Shown here: piece by piece, positions 10,392 through 21,216 of the stretch | Layout of the letters: the number at the start of each line of letters is the position of its first letter | How positions within the stretch are numbered: the first letter of the stretch is position 1 | Assembly (NCBI RefSeq): GCF_037392515.1 | Contig: NC_090290.1 | Location: 33,315,753 to 33,379,752 of the forward strand | Length of the DNA: 64,000 nucleotides | Source: Haliotis asinina | Taxonomy: Eukaryota > Mollusca > Gastropoda > Lepetellida > Haliotidae | Direction of reading: 5' to 3' | The notes under the pieces: model-generated | The model's database searches: none | Told to the model about the DNA's origin: nothing | Seen by the model: the letters and a program-made list of their open reading frames with translations, nothing else | Made by a program: the position numbers and the translations under genes

Positions 10392-11783
10392 GTGGGTCGT
10401 CGGCCGTCGTCCCACTTGCACGTGCTTCACGGGTGTCCCGATTGTGTCTCGGTTCACGCTTGTGTGGCTCGTGCACTCGGACCCTTGTCGGGCTTCCGCG
10501 TTACTCGCTGGCGGATAGGCGGATTGGCGGATAGGCGAACCCTTCGCCCGAACCTTTCCGTTAAAGGGTTAGTGGAGTCCATCCTCGATCAACGCCTTGG
10601 TCCGCCCACATCGGCTCGTTCCGCGGAACCCTCCTCTCCGCTCCGCCTCCGGAGGCGGACGCCTGTTCTCTCCCCGAGGCGCTCTCCTTCTCCCAGGTCC
10701 TCCCCCTCTAGGGAGTTCATTAACACAAGAGACCCTCCACTTATTCCTATCCTCCCGGAGGAGGTGGGGGATGACAGCGACCCTGTCCTCCCAGAGCCTA
10801 ACCCTCCAGTCTCTGACTCTGCGTCTAGACTGGAGGCAATTGCGGAATACACCGGTGTGGTGTTGGCGGAGGTGGACGATCAACCTTCTGCCGCTTCTAG
10901 GGCGAGAGGCGAGTCTTTCTGCCCTGAAGACTGTGTTCTCTCCCCTCGGAAAGTCCTCCCTCCGCACCGCTTCCTTGAAGCAGCCGCTAAGGAACTGAAG
11001 GAGGCTGTTGCCACCGCCGGACCAGGTCGCCTTACCCCTCAGCTCCTCCTCTCAGACAAACAGAGGATCAGGCTTCCAGTGGCGAACTCGCCCATTCCTT
11101 TAGATCCTCCCTCCTTGGATCCCGATATCTCTCGTGTTGCTTCTGCTGGGGTACCCCACAAGGTGTCGGACAATCACCTTATCCATTTGGACAAGGAGGC
11201 CAGATCCATTGTGGGGCTGAGCAACTATGTTGCTCACGCCTGCCAAGCTATGGCCACTTTCGCCAAGGAGGCAGGGATGGAACAGGGTGAGGAACCTCTG
11301 TATAGGGCATTTGGAGCGGTAGCTGGCGGAGTGGCACAAGTCACCCTGTCGGCTGCTAGGATTTCAGCTGCCATTACCAACCTCAGACGGGAAGGTTTCC
11401 TGGGGCGCACTAATCTCCCTCCGGAGATTAGGGACTCCCTCCGTCACGCCTCAGTGTCGGCAGACACCTTGTTCGCGGGGGAAATCCCAGAAGCTCTCCG
11501 CACTCGCCATGAAATCCAGCAGCAGGACCTAACCAATCGGATCATGACGGGTGGCGGACCCTCAGCAGGCTCCACCCCCCGCAAGCGTCAGGGAGGTCCT
11601 CCAGCAGACCAATCCACTCCTAGGAAGCGGACAGGGAAGGTGGACTTTCGGTTCGGAGGTCGTGGCCGAGGACCCACGAACCAGTCCAACCAGCCCAGCC
11701 AGGCTAACCAGGGATTCCAAACCCCCAGCAAGGGCACTCCGCGGAAGCGGAACAAGGGCAAGTGGACGTCCAAGAAGAAGTGA
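10392..11783 (+). CDS. DIRS gag-like region
   Basis: Open frame of the expected position and size for the first DIRS coding part. It is proline/serine/arginine-rich at the start and ends in a very basic, glycine/glutamine-rich tail (GGRGRGPTNQ, KGKWTSKKK), as in nucleic-acid-binding gag-like proteins. The true start is not certain. Confidence 0.7.
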   Translation: MGRRPSSHLHVLHGCPDCVSVHACVARALGPLSGFRVTRWRIGGLADRRTLRPNLSVKGLVESILDQRLGPPTSARSAEPSSPLRLRRRTPVLSPRRSPSPRSSPSREFINTRDPPLIPILPEEVGDDSDPVLPEPNPPVSDSASRLEAIAEYTGVVLAEVDDQPSAASRARGESFCPEDCVLSPRKVLPPHRFLEAAAKELKEAVATAGPGRLTPQLLLSDKQRIRLPVANSPIPLDPPSLDPDISRVASAGVPHKVSDNHLIHLDKEARSIVGLSNYVAHACQAMATFAKEAGMEQGEEPLYRAFGAVAGGVAQVTLSAARISAAITNLRREGFLGRTNLPPEIRDSLRHASVSADTLFAGEIPEALRTRHEIQQQDLTNRIMTGGGPSAGSTPRKRQGGPPADQSTPRKRTGKVDFRFGGRGRGPTNQSNQPSQANQGFQTPSKGTPRKRNKGKWTSKKK

Positions 11784-12193
11784 CTCTTGGTGCCCACCAA
11801 TCCTTCCGCCACCTATCATTCCTCCTTTCGACGGACCCGTTGGCGGCTGCTTGAGCCTCTTTGTCCCAAACTGGCGTCAGCTAGGACTAGACCCATTCGT
11901 GTGTCGGATCCTGGAGCGTGGCTTCCGCATCCCGATCTCCTCTCCGCCCCCTCTAACCTGCTCTCCGGTGGAACGTCCGATGGACTCGGTCAGGTTCCAA
12001 CTCACCTTAGAGCAGGTGGAGTCTCTAGTCTCCAAGGGGGCAGTTCAGGAAATCCCCCTCCAGGATCTGACTCCCGGGTTCTATTCCCCCGTTTTTGTCA
12101 GGCCCAAACGCAACTCGGGGAAATGGCGGCTGATTCACGATTTGAAGGAGTTCAACTCCTCCTACCTCATACCAGCCGCCATATTTTCGACTC

Positions 12194-13753
12194 TTGACTG
12201 TTCCATCAGCCATGCGGTTACTGGAGCCCTCGGACTACATGGTGTCCCTCGACCTCCAGGATGCGTACCTGCACATCCCCATTCACTTGGCGGATCGCAG
12301 GTACCTCCGTTTCGTCCTGGGGGGCAGGCACTTTCAGTGGAATGTCCTCCCGTTCGGGATTTCCTCTGCCCCATGGCTGTTCACTCGTGTGACCCAACCC
12401 ATCGTCCAGTTCCTCCACGAACTCCAGGTCCAATTCCTTATGTACCTGGACGATGGGTTCGCTCACAACCCTTCGCCCTCCATTCTCGAGGCGCAACGGG
12501 ACCTCGTCATCCACCTCCTTCGACGCCTAGGGTGGCTAGTGAACCTGGAGAAGTCGGACCTGGTACCAACCACCTCTCTCCAATACCTAGGTGCCATACT
12601 GGATACAGTAGCCTTCAAGGCTTTTGTACCCAAGGAGTGGATGACCAGGCTAGCGCCCCTGATGACTCGGGCACTATCAGAGCCCCTGTCCCTCAGGCAG
12701 TGGCAGCGGATATTGGGCCTCCTGACGTCAGCCCAGGATCTAACCATAAGGGGGAGGCTGATGCTCCGACCTCTTCAGGTGTTCCTCAACGAGCACGTCA
12801 GGGAGACCCACTGTCTTCACCCAATAAGTCTCCCACCTCACCTCAGACACTTCCTCACCTGGTGGCAAGTGGACGACAACGTCCTCAAAGGAGTTCCCCT
12901 AAGGACACCTCTCCCGACCAGTCACCTTTTCGTGGACGCCTCCACCCAAGGATGGGGCGCTCACTTGGGGTCGGACCAGACGGCAGGTACCTGGTCGGCA
13001 ACCCAGCAGGACCGGCACATCAATGTGCTGGAGTTGGACGCCATACGACTTGCCATCCTCCATTGGTCCGTTCCCCTCAGGCACCAGACCTTACTGGTCC
13101 ACACGGACAGCTCAGTCGCAGCCTGGACGATCAACCGTCAAGGCTCCACCAGAGCCACTCCTCTCCTAGACCTGACCCTCCGCCTGTTCGAACTGGTAGA
13201 CAGGCTCTGCCTGAGCATCCGTGCAGTTCACATTCCAGGAGCCAAGAACGTCCTGGCAGATGCTCTCTCCCGGCCGGACGCGCCTCCTTCGACAGAGTGG
13301 CAACTGAACCCGCAGACGTTTCAGTCCCTCTGTCTCCAGTTCGGCAGGCCCATGTTGGATCTGTTTGCCACCAGGCTGAACTGCCAGCTCCCGATCTATG
13401 TATCCCCCGTGCCGGACCCAGTGGCCTGGGCCGTCGATGCACTGTCGTTAGAGTGGGAAGGGATGGACGCTTATGCCTTCCCTCCCCCAGCGGTTCTAGC
13501 ACAGGTAGTGGCCAAGCTTCAGACCACCAAGTCCATCAGACTGCTTCTGGTGGCTCCCATGTGGCCTGCCCGGCCCTGGTTCGTTCCCCTTCGCAGACTC
13601 TGTCTGCAGGATCCCGTTCAGATCCCTCACCGGAGGGACCTTCTCATAAGCAAGCCAAGCGGCCGTGTTCACGAAAACCCTCAGGTATTCGATCTGCACG
13701 TTTGGCTTGTATTCAAAGGGGGCTCAGGAACAGTGGATACTCCAAGCGAGTAG
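12194..13753 (+). CDS. DIRS reverse transcriptase / RNase H region
   Basis: Reverse transcriptase palm region with the YLDD signature, followed by an RNase H-like segment (HLFVDAS, VLELDAIRLAI, LVHTDSSVAAW). Order and spacing fit the second coding part of DIRS elements. Confidence 0.85.
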   Translation: MTVPSAMRLLEPSDYMVSLDLQDAYLHIPIHLADRRYLRFVLGGRHFQWNVLPFGISSAPWLFTRVTQPIVQFLHELQVQFLMYLDDGFAHNPSPSILEAQRDLVIHLLRRLGWLVNLEKSDLVPTTSLQYLGAILDTVAFKAFVPKEWMTRLAPLMTRALSEPLSLRQWQRILGLLTSAQDLTIRGRLMLRPLQVFLNEHVRETHCLHPISLPPHLRHFLTWWQVDDNVLKGVPLRTPLPTSHLFVDASTQGWGAHLGSDQTAGTWSATQQDRHINVLELDAIRLAILHWSVPLRHQTLLVHTDSSVAAWTINRQGSTRATPLLDLTLRLFELVDRLCLSIRAVHIPGAKNVLADALSRPDAPPSTEWQLNPQTFQSLCLQFGRPMLDLFATRLNCQLPIYVSPVPDPVAWAVDALSLEWEGMDAYAFPPPAVLAQVVAKLQTTKSIRLLLVAPMWPARPWFVPLRRLCLQDPVQIPHRRDLLISKPSGRVHENPQVFDLHVWLVFKGGSGTVDTPSE

Positions 13754-14799
13754 CCTCGGCCTTGGCTTCCTCACAGAGGAAAACCACGCAGAAGCTCTAT
13801 GACTTCCAGTGGGGTTCCTTTTCCTCCTTCTGTGAAGACAACGGCGTGGAGGCCGGTTCTGCCACTCTTCCCCAGATAGCTGATTATCTGGTTCACTTGC
13901 GCAACGTTCGAGGGCTCAAGGCCTCCTCCATTAACACCAATCTGGCGGCCATCATGTCCGTTATAAGGAAGAGGTCGCCGGGACTGGACATTTCTGTACT
14001 GAGGGAGCTCATCAAGTCTTTCCGACAGGCGGAGGGTCGGCGCAAGCCGAGGGCTCCTGAGTGGGATCTGGCAGTGGTCCTTGACCACCTCAAGTCAGAT
14101 TTTTATGAGCCTCTGGAAGAGGCTCCCCTCCTCCGCGTCACGGTGAAGACCACCTTTCTAGTGGCCATGGCCTCGGCGGCCCGAATATCGGAGCTTCACG
14201 CTCTTCAGGCGGATCTCCTGAGATTTGAGGCCACGGATGGCGGATCGGCGTCCTTGGGCCTCGCCCCCGACTTCGTTTGCAAGAACCAACAGGCAGACGA
14301 ACTGGGACGTACCTTCCACATCCCTTCCTTAGGGCCGTTGGTAGACCCGACGGAGGAGGGAGCACTCTCTCTCTGCCCTGTCAGGGCTCTCCGAGTGTAT
14401 ACCGACCGTACCCGCTCCCTTAGGCAGGGGCGGCGGAGGCTCTTCCTCCCTCACTCCCAGAGGAGCAAAAGGGAGATTGATCGGAGAGCTCTTGGGGTAT
14501 ACCTTCGGTCGGCCATCATAGAGGCCTACAAAGGCCAGGACAGACCTCTTCCGACTCGAACCAACCCACACGAGATCAGGGCCGTCTCGGCCACCATGGC
14601 TTATCACCGCAACATTGCGGTGGCGGACATCATGGCGGGCTGCTTCTGGAAGTCTGGCTTGGTGTTCGCCAACCACTATTTACGAACCCTCTCCAACGAG
14701 GATCTGGCGGGCATTTCAAGGCTAGGACCCCAGGTCTTTGCCCAGCAAAGAACGGGGGATCCTTACCCTTTTATTCGGCGCGGGGCTGCTCCTCTTTAG
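13650..14799 (+). CDS. DIRS tyrosine recombinase region
   Basis: Last part of a longer open frame; the family-typical integrase-like protein lies at about 13650-14799. It has an N-terminal core-binding-like region (YDFQWGSFSSFC) and the catalytic R, HxxR and Y positions (SAARISELHAL, PHEIRAVSA, NHYLRTLS). The exact start is uncertain. Confidence 0.8.
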
Positions 14800-15110
14800 G
14801 TGGCCTACACTCCCCCGCCTCTCGTATGGTGCCAAGCTGGGGACCTCAGCTACACACCCTTTTTGCCTCAAATAAACTTTTCTGTTGCTTCTCTCCACTC
14901 CTTCAGTGTTGAGCTGTCTTTTCTCGTGTTGGGTTTCCCTTCCGGGGTTGTCGGCCGATCCCTCCTCCTTATCGGAGATGTCCGGACAGCGGTTGGTGTC
15001 CTACCCGCCCTATAGTGCGGGTGGATCGCTCTCCTCAGGGTTTCTTGGTTCCTCTTTACGTAGAGACGCACGGGCGAGGTCTCGCGTCCACGCTCTCAGC
15101 CCTCCGCCTC

Positions 15111-15213
15111 TGTGCCATTCTGGGCATTGTTGGCTTTCTTACCTGATAAGTATGTAAAAAATATAACATTTTTGATTAAATGTCATTTTTTATACTTACC
15201 TGGTAGAAAGCCA
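15111..15213. repeat. Internal complementary region of the DIRS element
   Basis: It contains the complement of the left end (GGGCATTGTTGGCTTTCTTA) followed directly by the complement of the right end (GTCATTTTTTATACTTACCT). This is the arrangement used by DIRS elements to circularise their copies. Confidence 0.8.
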
Positions 15214-15272
15214 ACAGTCGGGAGTTCCCGCCCAGCCTCCCCTCCTGAGGGTTTTGTTGTCTGCCTCGCTGG

Positions 15273-15460
15273 GTAAGGGAATGACGTGTCCAGGTCATCT
15301 CGTGACCTGGGTGACCTACCGCCCGTATGTTGACCTCGCGTCTCTACTTTTTGTAGACTGTGTTATGAGAGAAATTGAGTAAGCGCCACTCGCGTGGGCA
15401 TTGTTGGCTTTCTACCAGGTAAGTATAAAAAATGACATTTAATCAAAAATGTTATATTTT
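15273..15460 (-). repeat. Right terminal inverted repeat of the DIRS element
   Basis: Inverted match of the left end, closing with GGCATTGTTGGCTTTCTACC and an AT-rich tail. Confidence 0.85.
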
Positions 15461-15793
15461 AGACTGACTGATATTCAGGTTTCACGGAAGTCCTTGGCAA
15501 CAGTTCACAACATGACACTACATGACCAGCAGTGAATAAATGCCTAATGTGTCTTTGTTTATTTGTCATTTGTATATCAATTCATATAGAAAATAACCCA
15601 ATAATACTCAATGCATGGTATTGCATCAATGCGGTAAACATGCATGAAACATTGTCAAAACAAAGTTGGATATGAGGAGGTCACATTTCAGTCAAATGAT
15701 TATTCTGTCTTTTTATTCTGAATTCTAATTATTCTGAATTAATGGTAGACCACTTTTCCTTATAGTTGTAAGGATTTTGAAGTTATTGAAATC
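15461..15793. other. No gene seen
   Basis: AT-rich spacer between the retroelement and the MULE-like element. Confidence 0.5.
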
Positions 15794-16333
15794 TGGTCTA
15801 GGCTAACTGCCAAACAGACAAGTGCCCCCTGGCTATCTGCCCCCCCCCCCCCCCCCCCCCCGTCCATTGTGCCCCCTTGGCTAATTGCCCCCTGGGACAA
15901 GTGCCCCCCCCCCCCCCCCCCCCCATAATTACAACAAACCAACTGCCTTTGATACCCTTCAACAGAAGGGTCCTCCAGAGGTCCTCCAGCCAGTAATCAA
16001 CTACTTCGAAGATACATACATTGGCCGCCCCCATCGACGAGGTAGACGCCCCACTCGATACAAAATAGACCTTTGGAATGTTCACGGCAGAAATGAGTCA
16101 GACATACCATGGACAAACAATGCTGTTGAAGGCTTTCATCGCCACCTGCAGTCCAGCATACAGGCTAGCCATCCCAACATCTGGACATTTATTGGAGTCT
16201 TGCAAAAAGAACAGGCACTGAATGAAGTACAGAGGACCAAGATGGTGACTGGCGGGGCTATTAACCCGGGGGCAGCTGTCCGGGGGACAGTTGTCGGGGG
16301 GCAGTTGTCCGGGGGGCAGTTAGCCTGATACCA
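15794..16333 (+). mobile_element. Short MULE-like element with a transposase C-terminal fragment
   Basis: 540 bp. The ends are inverted repeats: TGGTCTAGGCTAACTGCC on the left and the complement of GGCAGTTAGCCTGATACCA on the right. They are flanked by TTGAAATC (15786-15793) and CTGAAATC (16334-16341), a near-perfect 8-bp duplication of the size MULEs make. Subterminal repeats of GGGGGCAGTTGTCC type (right) and two poly-C runs (15841-15860 and 15906-15924) follow. The middle encodes about 105 residues resembling the C-terminal end of MULE transposases linked to FLYWCH-type genes: WTNNAVEGFHRHLQSS, SHPNIWTFIGVLQKEQ. The catalytic part is missing, so it is non-autonomous. It could be an internally deleted MULE or a captured gene fragment. 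Confidence 0.75.
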
Positions 16334-18279
16334 CTGAAATCATCATACGTCACACGATAAAACTTCAGGTTCCATCAAAAAAAGAAATGAAAACTGGGTA
16401 AGTCATCAAAATTATCTAAATATACGTACAGCTTTGCTTATTGGGCTTAGACGAAAAAATTAACTTGCTTCAAAATACAAACGTAATTCACTAGAAGAAA
16501 CTAAACAACAGATCACAAAAACTGATGAGAATATGATGTTGCCAGCAAGACCCAGGTTTCAATAAGATGCTACTATGACGAACGTTTTTATCACGCGTAA
16601 TCTCAGGATTTAAATGTGTCGGTAAAAGTGATATACTAAACTTTTATCATAGATTCCCGTGTTTTAGGTGAACAGTTGTGTTGCCTTTGCGTGTGTTTGT
16701 GACCCTACACTCACTACAAGATGTCCTCGCGGTCGGATTGTTTCATAAACACATGTTCATGGTATAGTCCGATCACACGATCGATCAGACCGGCATTGTA
16801 TCATCAGGTCTGCTGGAGTACTTAGAATCACGTTGTATAAATCTGCAAAACAGATATCAAATGATTATAAAACAATCTAAATCATTAATCACAAAATACA
16901 ACATAATCCACATAATAGTTAAGACTCGTACCATAATAAATGGTTAAAGCAATTATTATTAATGATGAACAAACAAATGGTATATTCTTAAGACTGTGTG
17001 TTGGACACACGTGAGCTAATGCTATATTTCCGTTACTGAGTGAAGGACACACGTGAACTACTAATAATATATTCCTATAACTGAGTGAAGTATACGTGTG
17101 AGCTAATGCTATATTCCTACAACTGTGTGAAGGACGCATGTGAGTTAATGCTATGTTCCTACAACTGTGTGAAGGACCCATGTGGACTAATGCATTATTC
17201 CTACAACTGTGTGAAGGACACGTGGGGTAATGCTATATTCATACAACTATCTATCACTAACTTGGTGAACTGAACATAAACATGTTTATTGATGTATGAA
17301 ACATACAAACAAGATCTATATGACAATGCTAACTTTTCACTGTCATGAATACTGTAAAGACAAACACTACACTGCATCATCCACGTGTACGGATGGACTT
17401 TCAGACTTTGTATTGACCACCCTCGGGCAAGCGGGAAGCAGTTGGATCTCTCTTAAGAAATGTTCACTTCGTTGATTGATTTGAAAATGCCGGCTAAACA
17501 CCTTTTTTGACAAAGTAGAACTAGGAAATAGGGAAGGGGTACAAAAGTATGTACCAGGTCCTTCAGTGGGCCGTGACGTAGCACGTGCAGTGTACTAGGG
17601 TGTATACAAACATGGAAGTTGTTTTTCTTCTTGTATTCATTATAATTTAAACTGGTGAATATTTAGGAAGTATGAAGGGCTCATATTGTAATGTCAAACA
17701 ATGTTTGACTGGACAAAAGGTAGTTTAAAGACTAACCGTATTCTTGAATGACAAAACTTTCATGGGTAAAGAATTTAAAATACGTGAACACAAAGGAGGC
17801 ATGAATGGAGTCTATGTTGTATATAACGGTTCATATTGTTGTGTGCCTAGCCCGAGGATCTTTATTGGGTGTTCTCCAACAAGATGAAGTCTGTGGAAAT
17901 ATATCGAAAATACACCATGCGCTGTAAAAGGATAAGTTCCTGCACACTTGAGTGTTTAGAAAAACAAACGATTTGACAATGCATTTATGAATATATACCC
18001 ATCAACCCCAGTTAACATCATCGTTGCTATGGACAACGCCGTTTACAAATCAGTATATATAAAAGGGAAACATTTAATCAATAAGTTAGAAAGAGACGTT
18101 TTTCCTATAGTGAAGACTTTTGTATGTCTTAAGTGTAAAATCAAAACTTGCATATTCAACAAGCTCCTTGTTTAACTATAACTTGAAACTTGCATGTCTT
18201 AGAAATCCAGTTACTTTAACCATCAGTTGCTCTCACATTCTGTGAGTTGTGCAGTGTGAAGCTTGTAGCTGGTTTGACA
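16334..18279. other. Intergenic spacer upstream of paralogue 2
   Basis: AT-rich; it contains the 43-bp tandem repeat at 16992-17250. Open frames at 16885-17181 and 17085-17273 are products of that repeat. I see no promoter motif I would defend. Confidence 0.5.
16992..17250. repeat. Minisatellite, about 43-bp unit, 6 copies
   Basis: The unit begins ACTGTGTGAAGGAC, then ATGTGAGTTAATGCTAT and TTCCTACA. The left copies are more diverged. Confidence 0.85.
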
Positions 18280-21216
18280 ATGGTTGTATATTACATGTTG
18301 GGAGGGTTGATCCTTGTGGGTGTGCAAGCTGTCCCCGTAACCGAGAAAAAGTGTGTGCCGTATAGATACAGACTGCTTGACTCTGTCACAATGGCCAACT
18401 TCTCCAACATGCAACATGTGGTGGCATCGTCTCGTGCTAAATGTCTTGCCCAGTGTGTCGGCGTCAACAACTGCATCGGCATGGTCTACTGCCCCGACGA
18501 CGACGTCTGTTACCTGATGACTGCGACATTTGACATAGGCAGCGTTCCCTTCGTCACATGTCAGGTGTATCTGCACGAAGATGCTGGGACACAGGTAAGT
18601 TGAATTATGTCTTGGTATTGTTACCACAGCACCTGATAGCAGCGATCTGTGGGCTAGTGAAGGTCATTCCTTTTTGGAACCTAGTTGTAAGGGGTCCCAA
18701 AAACTCGCTTCTATGTTTTAGTGGCAGAATCTGTAGTTTATTGCTAGTCATCCCTTGGACTTGGGTTAGACAGGGCCCCAACACTCGCTACTATATTTTA
18801 GAAGCAGAATCTGTGGTGTATTGCTGGTCATCTTTTTGGAGACTTGGGTTAGACATGCCCCCAACACTCGCTACTATATTTTAGAAGAAGAATCTGTGGT
18901 GTGTTGCTGGCCATCTTTTTGGAGACTTGGGTTAGACATGCCCCCAACACTCGCTGCTATATTTTAGAAGAAGAATCTGTGGTGTGTTGCTGGTTATCTT
19001 TTGGGAGACCTGGGTTAGACACGCCCCCAACACTCGCTACTATATTTTAGAAGCAGAATCTGCGGTGTATTGCTGGTCATCTTTTGGGAGACTTGGGTTA
19101 GACATGCCCCCAACACTCGCTACTATATTTTAGAAGCAGAATCTGTGGTGTATTGCTGGTCATGCTTTTGGGAGACTTGGTTAGACATGCCCCAACACTC
19201 GTTACTATATTTTAGAAGAAGAATCTGTGGTGTATTGCAAGTCATCCCTTGGACTTTGGTTAGACATGCCCCCAACACTGGCTACTATATTATAGTTGTG
19301 ATTATGTCCGGGTACTTGGCTGATTATTTACCAGTTGTCTCGTCCTTTCTGCATTTGCAACAGGATACACTTGATGACACATGAATTATACGAACATTTA
19401 TAATCATTAATGTCATTGTAGGGAGGGGAGATTTTGTAAAACAAAAACTATATATTTTCATGTAGCGGGATTGAAAGAGATCTAAAACCTTAAAGCTACT
19501 TTTTAACTGAATGTGACACCTGTTGGACGAGACAAGGTGTGGATGTTGTCCAAACTGAGCAGATAGCAACATTCCCAGATTACCTGACATAGGTGATATT
19601 TCCATCTTAGTGACTGCCAGTGTTATGACACACAGAGAGGCAAATGTGTTTAAGGATGTTTCATGAAAAGAAAAGTGTAACTTAGGTAGACTGAAATTTA
19701 TTATATGCAAACGCACAGCAATTTCTATAAATATACGACAGGGGATTCTAGGTGGGTCTTAGTGCAAGATCTTATATTATGTTACACACAATACGGTGGT
19801 GAACTAACCACATAGACTGCCCACAAAGGTACAGCCATATGGAACGCATATTCCGTCAATGGTATCAAGTAGGAATAGAGGAATGTTCTGCACTATCTTT
19901 ACCAGGCTTTCTGTGATGCAGGGATCGACTGATGTTCTGCGCGCAACATCTGAAGCTATGGAGACTGAGACCATGACGACGTCCACAACTATAGAAGACA
20001 CCACATCGTCAGCAGCAGTTAGTACAACAGACGCGATGACACCATCCACAGAGTCTCCATTAGGGACAACGACTGAAGCAGATTTGACGGCTTGTGAAAA
20101 TGGCGGGACGTCAGACGGTGCAACTTGCAGTTGTCTGGCCTCCACTACCGGAACACGCTGTGAAACCCGGATTAGAGGTACTTACTGACACTAACACTGT
20201 TTGTTAATGTGCCGACCGGGGCCAGTTACCGATATGGGGAACAAGTAAAGCATATTCTTGCTGTCGCAACCATGGTATTGTATAAGTTTTGATAAAAATC
20301 CATTTAATAGGCTTTACACACCGATTGACACCGAAATTTCCATTTTTCATTAAAATCGCATTCCTATTTGAAACGGCATGATACACTGCCTGTCAGTGTA
20401 GTGAAATGTGCCCATTGTTCATTGTCCGGGTTCCGGCCTATCAAGCACATTAGTGGACAACTTCGAGACGCCGTTTGGCGCAGAGTATAAACATGTTAAT
20501 TTCTTTACTTATTTTCTCTCCAACAACCTGACCCCTACACCCCAGTGACAGATCTGTAACAACCCTGTTTCCCTGTTTCAGACTGTACAGACGTGTCCCA
20601 GTATATTGGTAACTCTTCTGGCACCTACACTGTCTGGTCGACTAGCTCCGCACAACCCTTTGACTTGGAATGCCATGGCGTCACCACCGTGATCATGTTC
20701 AGGGACAAAACCATCAGTGGCTGTGAGGCGGTGCCCGTGACGTACCTCGACGTTCCCTGGGCCGACTACAAGTCTGGCTTCAGCCACTCCAACTGTTACA
20801 TGTGGCTGGGTCTGGAGAAGATGCATGCTTTGACTAGCGTCAGACCTTACTCACTGTACATGTCATTGAAGAGATTTGATACCACACCAGGACAAGTGCT
20901 TTACGACACCTTCTCCGTCGGTGACGAGGCTTCGGAGTATCAGCTGTCGGTGTCAGGGTTCACTGGGGATGACTTTTTCGGAGACCACTTCAACGTCGGG
21001 GACTCGGCCACAACCCTGAATGGGAGTCACTTCTGTGCCAAGGATCACTGCAACAACTCAGTCAACCTGTGTGCCGACTGGCATAAAGGTGCCTGGTGGA
21101 ACAGGTTGGATGCCTGTCAGAAGAATCCCCATCACAGATATGAAATTTCCTGGGTTCTAGCTGATGGTAGCCCTAACGAATGCAAAAGTATCTACATGTT
21201 TATAGAACCTGTCTAA
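18280..21216 (+). CDS. Secreted PAN/apple-EGF-fibrinogen-domain protein, paralogue 2 (3 exons, 401 aa)
   Basis: Tandem paralogue of the gene at 6468. Exons are 18280-18594, 19922-20177 and 20582-21216, with the same phases (0 and 1); exon 3 is 635 bases in both genes. The signal peptide is VVYYMLGGLILVGVQA. The apple/PAN-like module keeps CLAQCVGV and VYCPDDDVCYLM. Exon 2 is 147 bases longer than in paralogue 1 and adds about 55 Thr/Ser-rich residues (TTSTTIEDTTSSAAVSTT) before the EGF-like module (CENGGT, CSCLASTTGTRC); this is probably an O-glycosylated stalk. The fibrinogen domain is roughly four-fifths identical to paralogue 1, and changes cluster at its two ends and at a few surface-like positions. 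The acceptor at 19919-19921 was chosen because it alone preserves phase. Probably a secreted lectin-like protein; the ligand is unknown. Confidence 0.85.
18678..19296. repeat. Minisatellite, about 83-bp unit, 7 copies, in intron 1 of paralogue 2
   Basis: The unit contains GACTTGGGTTAGACATGCCC, CAACACTCGCTACTATATTT and AGAATCTGTGGTGTATTGCT. The array starts less than 100 bases after the donor and is absent from paralogue 1. Confidence 0.92.

Larger units (their letters stand above)
10049..15460 (+). mobile_element. DIRS-type tyrosine-recombinase retroelement, looks whole or nearly so
   Basis: About 5.4 kb. Parts in order: left terminal repeat (10049-10211), gag-like frame, reverse transcriptase with RNase H, tyrosine recombinase, internal complementary region (about 15111-15213) and an inverted right terminal repeat (about 15273-15460). 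The ends are inverted rather than direct, and the internal region joins complements of both termini, which is diagnostic of the DIRS group. The three coding parts lie in overlapping frames, as the family is known to use. Long open frames and closely matching ends point to a young copy. Treated here as a fossil; its activity is unknown. Confidence 0.9.

Noticed and set aside
10569-10967. Arginine-rich minus-strand frames in the DIRS element
   Set aside because: They result from GC-rich coding sequence on the other strand; the plus-strand parts explain the region.
11551-13650. First two thirds of the 1082-codon frame as a single giant protein
   Set aside because: The composition is that of a shadow of the overlapping gag-like and reverse transcriptase parts; only its last third shows a domain.
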